Assembly: GCA_002381225.1 (NCBI GenBank)
Contig: DFSS01000026.1
Coordinates: forward strand, 1 to 13,867
Reading direction: 5' to 3'
Length of the DNA: 13,867 nucleotides
Source of the DNA: Flavobacteriales bacterium UBA3431
Lineage (GTDB): Bacteria > Bacteroidota > Bacteroidia > Flavobacteriales > Schleiferiaceae
A program made the translations under genes and the position numbers. Position 1 is the stretch's first letter. The number at the start of each line of letters is the position of its first letter. Positions 6,088 through 11,462 of the stretch are shown here, in pieces. Under the pieces are notes generated by a model, which did no database searches, was not told where the DNA came from, and saw only the letters and a program-made list of their open reading frames with translations.

Positions 6088-6657
6088 ATGAATTTCGCCG
6101 AAATCCTCTCCGCCACCATGGTGCTTTTTGCCGTCATTGATATCATTGGCAGCATCCCCATTATTATCTCTTTGCGCGACAAAGTCGGCCACATTCAGAG
6201 CGAAAAAGCCACGCTTGCCGCGGCTGGCATCATGGTGCTTTTCTTGTTTGTGGGGGAAGACCTTTTGGGCTTGTTTGGGGTCAACGTGGCCTCCTTTGCG
6301 GTGGCAGGTTCGTTAGTGCTCTTCTTTCTCGCCCTCGAAATGATCCTAGGGGTACGCATCTACCGCGAGGCGGAGCCCGAATCCGCGAGCATCGTTCCCA
6401 TCGCCTTTCCGTTGATCGCCGGTGCGGGTACATTGACCACCCTCATATCGATCCGAAGCGAATACGAACCCATCAATATTTTGATCGCCATCGTCATCAA
6501 TTCAGTCTTGGTTTTCGTGGTGCTCAAAAACACCCGGCACTTGGAGCGTTGGTTGGGCAAAAACGGCATCGCCATCGTGCGCAAGGTCTTTGGTATCATT
6601 CTCATGGCTATTTCGGTGCGCTTGTTCACCGCCAATATCGGCACCCTCATCGCGTAG
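6088..6657 (+). CDS. MarC family integral membrane protein
   Basis: A 189-residue polytopic protein with about six hydrophobic spans (roughly residues 6-29, 41-64, 66-88, 101-121, 128-147 and 163-183), the topology of the MarC (UPF0056) family. The first span carries the family motif in the form FAVIDIIGSIPIII (residues 14-27), where many members have NPxGxxP; the D-I version is a form I associate with Bacteroidota. A second typical segment is AFPLIAGAGT (106-115). It sits in the cytoplasmic membrane. The function is unresolved: early links of MarC to antibiotic resistance were not upheld. The open frame extends upstream to 5854, but that part overlaps DUF3109; the ATG at 6088 lies just after the promoter element and begins at the first span. 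Confidence 0.9.
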   Translation: MNFAEILSATMVLFAVIDIIGSIPIIISLRDKVGHIQSEKATLAAAGIMVLFLFVGEDLLGLFGVNVASFAVAGSLVLFFLALEMILGVRIYREAEPESASIVPIAFPLIAGAGTLTTLISIRSEYEPINILIAIVINSVLVFVVLKNTRHLERWLGKNGIAIVRKVFGIILMAISVRLFTANIGTLIA

Positions 6658-6742
6658 TGCGTGTTTGGCCCACCGCCCTCGAGCCCATGTCCCCAAAAGT
6701 CCCGAACTTTGTCCTTTGACTCTCTCTTTTTGACCCGCATCT

Positions 6743-8287
6743 ATGGCCCTCTCTCCTGAAGAATCGTTTAAGCGTGTGGTTTCCCACGCCAAGGAATACG
6801 GATTTGTCTTCCAAAGCAGTGAAATCTACGACGGCTTGGCCGCCGTGTACGACTATGGCCAAAATGGGGTCCTCCTCAAGAACAATATCAAGAACTTTTG
6901 GTGGCGCGCCATGGTCCAACTCAACGACAACGTGGTGGGTTTGGATTCGGCCATCTTCATGCATCCGACTGTGTGGAAAGCCAGCGGACACGTGGACGCC
7001 TTCAACGACCCTTTGATCGATAACAAAGACAGCAAAAAGCGGTACCGCGCAGATGTGCTCTTGGAAGAGCACGCCGAAAAACTTCGCCAAAAAGCGGAAA
7101 AGGAAATCGAAAAAGCAGCCATACGATTTGGAGACAGCTTCGATGCAGACCTCTACCGCACGACCAACCCGCGTGTGGTCGGGTATTTGGAATCGGCTGA
7201 CCTCGTTATGGCACGCTATGTAGCCGCGATGGAAGCGGAAGATCTTGATGCGGTGCGCCAAATTATTCTCGACGAAAAAATCACCTGCCCAGTGAGCGGC
7301 AGCAGCCAGTGGACGGAAGTGCGTCAATTCAATTTGATGTTCGCGACGAAAATGGGATCCGTCGCAGAGGGCGCAAGCGATCTCTACCTCCGCCCCGAAA
7401 CCGCCCAGGGCATCTTTGTCAACTTCCTCAACGTGTACAAGACGGGGCGCATGAAGATTCCTTTCGGCATCGCCCAAATCGGAAAAGCTTTCCGCAACGA
7501 AATTGTGGCGCGTCAGTTCATTTTCCGCATGCGCGAATTCGAGCAAATGGAAATGCAATTCTTTGTCAAGCCCGGTTCCGAAATGGAATGGTACGAGCAT
7601 TGGAAGCAGGCCCGCCTGCGCTGGCATCTAGCATTGGGCTTCAACGCTTCGCACTATCGATACCACGACCACGACAAATTGGCCCACTATGCAAATGCGG
7701 CGGCCGACATTGAATTTGAATTTCCCTTCGGCTTCAAAGAAATTGAGGGCATCCATAGCCGGACTGACTTTGACCTATCACGCCATTCGGAATTCTCGGG
7801 CAAAAAACAGCAGGTCTTCGATCCGGAAACGAATGAAAACTTCACGCCGTATGTCGTGGAGACCTCTATTGGCTTGGACCGCATGTTCCTGAGCGTGCTG
7901 AGCCAGAGCCTAGAGGAAGAGGCCTTGGCCGACGGAAGCAGCCGCACCGTATTGCGCCTCCCTCACGCGCTCGCTCCCACCCAAGCTGCAATCCTCCCAC
8001 TGATGAAAAAGGATGGCCTGCCCGAATTGGCGCAAAGCATTCACGGTGACCTCAAGTTTGACTTCCAAGTAGCCTTTGATGAGAAGGATGCCATTGGAAA
8101 ACGATACCGCCGCCAAGACGCCATCGGTACACCTTTGTGCATTACCATCGATCACCAAAGTTTGGAAGACGGTACGGTCACCATTCGGGACCGTGATAGC
8201 ATGGAGCAAAAGCGCGTACATCGTGATGAGTTGCATCTGATTATCAGGGAGATTGCCTCCATGGAATCCCTTTTGCGAAAAGTGTAA
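6743..8287 (+). CDS. glyS: Glycyl-tRNA synthetase, alpha2 (eukaryote/archaea-like single-chain) type
   Basis: A 514-residue class II aminoacyl-tRNA synthetase that charges tRNA-Gly in the cytoplasm. It is the homodimeric single-chain form rather than the split alpha/beta enzyme of E. coli. The N-terminus has the diagnostic GFVFQSSEIYDGLAAVYDYG (residues 20-39). The segment LYLRPETAQGIFVNF (214-228) and the motif 2 region FRNEIVARQFIFRMREFEQME (250-270) form the catalytic core. Motif 3 is in ETSIGLDRMFL (373-383). The anticodon-binding domain spans about residues 400-510 (LPHALAPTQAAILPL, GTPLCITID). Near residue 182 the motif CPVSG keeps only one cysteine of the CPxCG pair seen in many homologues, so a zinc site is doubtful. 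It lies 85 bp after the MarC gene on the same strand. Confidence 0.97.
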   Translation: MALSPEESFKRVVSHAKEYGFVFQSSEIYDGLAAVYDYGQNGVLLKNNIKNFWWRAMVQLNDNVVGLDSAIFMHPTVWKASGHVDAFNDPLIDNKDSKKRYRADVLLEEHAEKLRQKAEKEIEKAAIRFGDSFDADLYRTTNPRVVGYLESADLVMARYVAAMEAEDLDAVRQIILDEKITCPVSGSSQWTEVRQFNLMFATKMGSVAEGASDLYLRPETAQGIFVNFLNVYKTGRMKIPFGIAQIGKAFRNEIVARQFIFRMREFEQMEMQFFVKPGSEMEWYEHWKQARLRWHLALGFNASHYRYHDHDKLAHYANAAADIEFEFPFGFKEIEGIHSRTDFDLSRHSEFSGKKQQVFDPETNENFTPYVVETSIGLDRMFLSVLSQSLEEEALADGSSRTVLRLPHALAPTQAAILPLMKKDGLPELAQSIHGDLKFDFQVAFDEKDAIGKRYRRQDAIGTPLCITIDHQSLEDGTVTIRDRDSMEQKRVHRDELHLIIREIASMESLLRKV

Positions 8288-8302
8288 ATATTTTTTGGCT
8301 CA

Positions 8303-8333
8303 TTTGGATAGGTCTAATATTTATCTACCTTTG
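8303..8333 (+). promoter_or_regulatory. Consensus Bacteroidota promoter of the small lipoprotein gene
   Basis: TTTG (8303-8306), a 19-bp spacer and TACCTTTG (8326-8333) match the Bacteroidota primary-sigma consensus exactly. It is the best promoter in the window. The leader to the ATG at 8376 is about 35 nt and ends in an A-rich run (AAAAAAACCCAATCAAA), which favours strong translation in this phylum. Confidence 0.85.
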
Positions 8334-8375
8334 ATTCAAGATTTTGAGATCTCAACCTAAAAAAACCCAATCAAA

Positions 8376-8579
8376 ATGAAGAAAGTAAGCTTTTTTCTGA
8401 GCGCACTGGCCATGGTTGCCTTTGTTGCTTGCAACAACGCCGCTGAAGAAGCAGCTGTTGAAGAGACAACTGAAGAAGTAGTAGCTGAAGAGGCTCCCGC
8501 TGAGGAGGCTACTGAAGAAGCCACCGAAGAAGTTACCGAAGAGGTTGCTGCTGAGGGCGAAGAGGCTGCTGCTGAGTAA
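8376..8579 (+). CDS. Small Glu/Ala-rich lipoprotein, unknown function
   Basis: A 67-residue protein. Residues 1-18 are a signal peptide (MKK then a hydrophobic core) ending in the lipobox FVAC with the lipidated Cys at 19. NN follows, without the negative residues that can mark surface export right after the Cys. The mature 49 residues are only Glu (20), Ala, Val, Thr and a few others, with no Lys, Arg or Asp: net charge about -20. Glu pairs recur every four to five residues, so it could be a helix or a disordered brush. It has its own consensus promoter and terminator, suggesting a monocistronic and probably abundant mRNA. I recognise no domain. Low-complexity lipoproteins of this kind occur in Bacteroidota without known roles; ion binding or a periplasmic spacer are guesses only. 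Confidence 0.88.
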   Translation: MKKVSFFLSALAMVAFVACNNAAEEAAVEETTEEVVAEEAPAEEATEEATEEVTEEVAAEGEEAAAE

Positions 8580-8603
8580 TATACTCAGAGAATCAGATTC
8601 TCT
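8573..8603 (+). repeat. Two adjoining palindromes at the lipoprotein stop codon
   Basis: TGAGTA-ATA-TACTCA (8573-8587) is a 6-bp perfect inverted repeat spanning the TAA stop. It shares its last base with AGAGAATC-A-GATTCTCT (8587-8603), an 8-bp perfect inverted repeat. The terminator stem starts at the next base, so three hairpins can stack end to end in the mRNA. Confidence 0.8.
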
Positions 8604-8633
8604 AAAGCCGCTCCGATAGGGGCGGCTTTTTTT
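8604..8633 (+). terminator. Rho-independent terminator of the lipoprotein gene
   Basis: An 11-bp stem AAAGCCGCTCC / GGGGCGGCTTT (8604-8614 and 8619-8629, one G-U pair) with loop GATA is followed by a T run (8627-8633). On the minus strand only three T follow the stem, so it would be a weak terminator for the convergent dCMP deaminase gene. Confidence 0.92.
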
Positions 8634-8656
8634 ATGCGCTCAAAGGAAGAAATGGG

Positions 8657-9079
8657 TCAGGCAACAGGAGGGAGGAACTCTACGACCACCCCAGCTCGCT
8701 GTAGGAAGTCTACCCCCGACAAATCTTTGTACTCCGAAGCATAGACCACGCGCTTGATTCCGGCCTGGTGGATCAGCTTGCTGCAATTCGTGCACGGCGA
8801 CATGGTCAGATAGAGGGTCGCGCCTTCACAGCTTTGGGTCGACCCCGCCACCTTGAGGATCGCATTGGCCTCCGCATGGAGCACATACCACTTTGTGTAG
8901 CCGGCATCGTCTTCGCAAATGTTCTCAAACCCCGAGGGGGTTCCGTTGTACCCGTCCGAAATAATCATGCGGCCCTTGACAATCAACGCACCGACCTTGC
9001 GGCGCTCACAATAGGAAAGTTGCGACCATTCCGAAGCCATCTTAAGATAGGCTCGGTCGTATTTTTCCTGCTTGTTCAT
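8657..9079 (-). CDS. dCMP deaminase (ComEB/Dctd family)
   Basis: A 140-residue zinc-dependent cytidine-deaminase-fold enzyme that converts dCMP to dUMP, the substrate of thymidylate synthase, in the cytoplasm. Zinc and catalytic residues are H68 and E70 in HAEANAI, and C96 and C99 in the PCTNC motif (95-99). CERRKVGALIV (24-34) and GYNGTPSGFEN (43-53) are typical of dCMP deaminases rather than of cytidine or guanine deaminases. Length is usual for the bacterial family. Members are often activated by dCTP and inhibited by dTTP, but I cannot read this from the sequence. The start follows the 3' end of tRNA-Leu on the same strand by 28 nt, with no room for a promoter between them. It is convergent with the lipoprotein gene. 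Confidence 0.95.
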   Translation of the reverse strand: MNKQEKYDRAYLKMASEWSQLSYCERRKVGALIVKGRMIISDGYNGTPSGFENICEDDAGYTKWYVLHAEANAILKVAGSTQSCEGATLYLTMSPCTNCSKLIHQAGIKRVVYASEYKDLSGVDFLQRAGVVVEFLPPVA

Positions 9080-9107
9080 GGGATTGCGAGCACTCGTTTG
9101 AAGTAAG

Positions 9108-9188
9108 TGCCCAGGGCGGGAATCGAACCCGCACTCCAGGGGAACACGAGTTTGAGTCGTGCGCGTCTACCAATTCCGCCACCTGGGC
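9108..9188 (-). tRNA. tRNA-Leu(CAA)
   Basis: An 81-nt class II tRNA. Acceptor stem GCCCAGG / CCTGGGC with discriminator A; D arm GCG...CGC with GAATTGGTAGA loop; anticodon arm CACGA-CTCAAAC-TCGTG with anticodon CAA, reading UUG; variable arm TTCCCCTGGAGT with a 3-bp stem; T arm GCGGG-TTCGATT-CCCGC. The CCA end is not encoded. A -7 element lies just upstream (9208-9201). Confidence 0.97.
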
Positions 9189-9200
9189 AATTGTGGAGCG

Positions 9201-9208
9201 CAAACATA
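9201..9208 (-). promoter_or_regulatory. -7 element of tRNA-Leu
   Basis: TATGTTTG on the minus strand fits TAnnTTTG and sits 12 bp before the mature tRNA 5' end, giving a leader of only a few nucleotides. A matching -33 TTTG at the usual spacing is not evident. It lies within 14 bp of the opposite-facing prs element. Confidence 0.55.
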
Positions 9209-9221
9209 CATACAAATTGCA

Positions 9222-9229
9222 TACATTTG
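9222..9229 (+). promoter_or_regulatory. -7 element of the prs-rplY-pth operon
   Basis: TACATTTG fits the Bacteroidota -7 consensus and lies 21 bp before the prs ATG at 9251, followed by the A-rich run GGTAAAAAA. I do not see a -33 TTTG at 19-20 bp. The gap between tRNA-Leu and prs is only 62 bp, so the two divergent promoters must share it. Confidence 0.6.
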
Positions 9230-9250
9230 CACCCCCGAATCGGTAAAAAA

Positions 9251-10183
9251 ATGGATCCTGTCGCAAAAATTTTCGCTGGACAAGCCACTCATGGCTTGGC
9301 TGCTGCCATTGCGGATGCGTATGGCGCGCCGCTGGGACAGGTGAATGTGCTGCGCTTTTCCGACGGAGAATTTCTTCCCTCTTTTCAAGAATCCGTTCGC
9401 GGGAGCCGGGTCTTTTTGATCCAAAGCACGATGCCGAGTTCGGAGAATCTCTTCGAACTACTCCAGATGTGTGATGCCGCGAAGCGCGCTTCGGCTCGTC
9501 ACATCACGGCGGTCGTTCCGTATTTTGGTTATGCGCGCCAGGATCGCAAGGACCAACCTCGCGTTCCCATCACGGCCAAGTTGGTGACCAACCTGCTCGA
9601 GGCAGCCGGTGCCACCCGCGTGATGACCATGGATTTACACGCCGACCAAATTCAAGGTTTCTTCGAAATTCCTGTAGACCACCTCTATTCTTCCTCCCTC
9701 TTTATTCCAGATATCGAGGCCCTGAAGCTGGAGGACCTCACGATTGCTTCTCCGGACATGGGCGGTTCCAAACGCGCGACAGCCTACGGCAATCAATTGG
9801 GCGCCGACGTCGTCATTTGCTACAAGCAGCGCAAAAAAGCCAATGTCATCGACAAAATGACTGTCATTGGCGATGTATCAGGCCGCAACGTGATCCTTTT
9901 GGATGACATGGTCGACACCGCGGGTACCCTGACCAAAGCAGCGGATATGCTCATGGAGCAAGGGGCAAAGTCCGTGCGAGCGTATTGTACGCACGGCGTA
10001 TTGTCTGGAAACGCCATTGATCGCATAGAACAGTCTGCCATGAGTGAATTGGTCATCACCGACACCATTCCTCAGGCGAGGACGTCTGAAAAAATTCGCG
10101 TCCTGAGTGTCGCCAACCTTTTTGCCGCAGTGATGCACAAAGTGAACTCCAACGAGTCCATCAGCGGCCACTTCTTAATGTAA
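9251..10183 (+). CDS. prs: Ribose-phosphate pyrophosphokinase (PRPP synthase)
   Basis: A 310-residue class I PRPP synthase that transfers diphosphate from ATP to ribose 5-phosphate, giving PRPP for purine, pyrimidine, NAD, His and Trp synthesis. Family motifs: RFSDGEF (35-41), YARQDRKD (94-101, ATP loop), DLHADQIQGFF (128-138, with metal-binding H130), SPDMGGSKRA (167-176), and the PRPP-binding loop DDMVDTAGT (218-226). The open frame extends 48 codons upstream to 9107, but that part crosses tRNA-Leu on the other strand, and the ATG at 9251 begins the homologous sequence, follows a -7 element and gives the normal family length. It leads a tight operon with rplY (19 bp) and pth. Confidence 0.97.
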   Translation: MDPVAKIFAGQATHGLAAAIADAYGAPLGQVNVLRFSDGEFLPSFQESVRGSRVFLIQSTMPSSENLFELLQMCDAAKRASARHITAVVPYFGYARQDRKDQPRVPITAKLVTNLLEAAGATRVMTMDLHADQIQGFFEIPVDHLYSSSLFIPDIEALKLEDLTIASPDMGGSKRATAYGNQLGADVVICYKQRKKANVIDKMTVIGDVSGRNVILLDDMVDTAGTLTKAADMLMEQGAKSVRAYCTHGVLSGNAIDRIEQSAMSELVITDTIPQARTSEKIRVLSVANLFAAVMHKVNSNESISGHFLM

Positions 10184-10202
10184 ACTCTGAAATCTCCATC
10201 CC

Positions 10203-10844
10203 ATGCAATCCGTTACCATTAAAGGAACCGTTCGCACCGAACTCGGCAGCAAATTTGCCAAAGCTGTTCGCGCAGCAGGTGACGTACCCTGCGTTATTTA
10301 CGGCGGAAAAGAGCCCATCCACTTTAGCGCTCCGATCCTTGCCTTCCGCGATTTGGTGTACACATCTGAAGCGTTGGTCGCGCACATCGAGCTAGACGGC
10401 AAAACCATCCAAGCGGTTATCCAAGACATGCAATTTGATCCCTTGACGGACAAGTTGACGCACATGGACTTGATCGAAGTGGTTGAAGGCAAGGCTGTGA
10501 CCATCGAAGTTCCTGTTGTCATGAAGGGCAATGCACGCGGTGTCCGCAACGGCGGTAAGTTGAAGTCCGTATTGCGTTCTTTGCGCATCAAGGGACACAT
10601 CAACGATCTTCCCTCCGTCATTGAGCACGACATCACAGACTTGCGCATTGGTCAGTCCATCCGTGTCAGCGACATCAAAGCCGGCAAGCCTTTCGAAGTA
10701 TTGAACGCCGAAGCTGCTGTGGTCGTGACAATCAAAATATCTCGTAAGGCCGTGGCTGAAGACGAGGAGGAAACGGAAGAAGGTGCTGAAGGCGCTGAAG
10801 CAGCTGCTGAAGGTGCTGAAGCAACGGAAGCAGCCGCTGAATGA
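10203..10844 (+). CDS. rplY: 50S ribosomal protein L25/Ctc with acidic C-terminal tail
   Basis: A 213-residue long-form bL25 of the TL5/Ctc type, which binds 5S rRNA in the large ribosomal subunit. Residues 1-95 are the L25 RNA-binding domain (GTVRTELGSKFAKAVRAAG, VPCVIYGG). Residues about 96-180 are the second, TL5-type beta domain (ending VVVTIKISRK). From residue 184 a low-complexity tail of Glu, Ala, Gly and Thr runs to the end and is encoded by imperfect DNA repeats. It starts 19 bp after prs and its TGA overlaps the ATG of pth, so the three genes are probably co-transcribed and rplY and pth translationally coupled. Confidence 0.96.
   Translation: MQSVTIKGTVRTELGSKFAKAVRAAGDVPCVIYGGKEPIHFSAPILAFRDLVYTSEALVAHIELDGKTIQAVIQDMQFDPLTDKLTHMDLIEVVEGKAVTIEVPVVMKGNARGVRNGGKLKSVLRSLRIKGHINDLPSVIEHDITDLRIGQSIRVSDIKAGKPFEVLNAEAAVVVTIKISRKAVAEDEEETEEGAEGAEAAAEGAEATEAAAE
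10785..10823 (+). repeat. Imperfect direct repeat coding the L25 tail
   Basis: GCTGAAGGCGCTGAAGCA (10785-10802) recurs as GCTGAAGGTGCTGAAGCA (10806-10823), one mismatch, offset by 21 bp and therefore in frame. Such repeats can expand or contract by replication slippage without shifting the frame. Confidence 0.8.
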
Positions 10845-11404
10845 AAAAATTCCTTGTGATTGGCTTGGGCAACCCCGGACCGGAGTACGCCCACACCCGC
10901 CACAACATTGGATTTGATATCGTGGACGCCTGGGCTCAGGCGTCCACGTCTATTTTTAGCCCTGCCCGCTATGGCGACCGCGCCGAGATCAAACTCAAGG
11001 GGCGAAGCATCATCCTCATAAAGCCCACCACCTTCATGAATTTGAGTGGCAAAGCCGTGCGCTATTGGATGGAAGAAGAAAAGGTGCCTCTGGAACATGT
11101 GGTCATCCTCGTGGACGAATTGGCCCTTCCCATCGGGACCGTACGGATGAAGACCAAGGGTAGTGACGGGGGACATAATGGCCTCAAGGATATTCAGGCC
11201 GTTTTGGGGCGGCAAGATTATGCGCGCTTGCGATTTGGCATCGGCCAGCACTTCCCCAAAGGCCACCAAGTAGACTTTGTTTTGGGCCGCTGGCAAGCCA
11301 CCGAAATGGAATTCATCACCCCGGGCATTGAGCGCGCCATCAAGCTCCTTGAAACCTGGGTTTTGGCCGGGGCACACACGGCCATGAACCAATACAATCA
11401 GTAG
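10841..11404 (+). CDS. pth: Peptidyl-tRNA hydrolase
   Basis: A 187-residue bacterial-type Pth that releases tRNA from peptidyl-tRNA dropped by stalled ribosomes. Catalytic and substrate residues by family position: N11 in GLGNPG, H21 in TRHNIG, M66 and N67 in KPTTFMNLSG, D92 in LVDELALPIG, N113 in GSDGGHNG. All key residues are present and the length is normal. The ATG at 10841 overlaps the rplY stop by four bases (ATGA). Its neighbours prs and rplY give the arrangement prs-rplY-pth, which I know as common in Bacteroidota; rplY and pth are both translation functions. Confidence 0.97.
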   Translation: MKKFLVIGLGNPGPEYAHTRHNIGFDIVDAWAQASTSIFSPARYGDRAEIKLKGRSIILIKPTTFMNLSGKAVRYWMEEEKVPLEHVVILVDELALPIGTVRMKTKGSDGGHNGLKDIQAVLGRQDYARLRFGIGQHFPKGHQVDFVLGRWQATEMEFITPGIERAIKLLETWVLAGAHTAMNQYNQ

Positions 11405-11462
11405 GGCTATTTTTTTCTTTTTTGGGGTATTTCGCGGAGGGGAGCCACGGTAATTTCGCGGC
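11405..11462 (+). promoter_or_regulatory. Short gap before the TonB-dependent receptor
   Basis: The 58 bp between pth and the receptor hold a T-rich tract (11410-11423) with no hairpin in front of it, and a 9-bp direct repeat ATTTCGCGG (11429-11437 and 11453-11461) at a 24-bp offset that ends at the start codon. TAATTTCG (11451-11458) is one base from a -7 element but too close to the GTG for a normal leader. Whether the receptor has its own promoter is open. Confidence 0.3.

Noticed and set aside
6658..6742. Possible glyS promoter (TTTG at 6664, GAACTTTG at 6704)
   Set aside because: The spacing is about 36 bp and the -7 match is imperfect; read-through from the MarC gene is equally likely.
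6647..7627. Long minus-strand open frame (326 residues) opposite the 5' part of glyS
   Set aside because: It is the mirror of a strongly conserved synthetase. Its translation shows no domain and its composition is that of an antisense frame.
9107..9250. 48-codon N-terminal extension of prs
   Set aside because: It would be read across tRNA-Leu on the opposite strand and precede the conserved start; the ATG at 9251 gives the normal family length.
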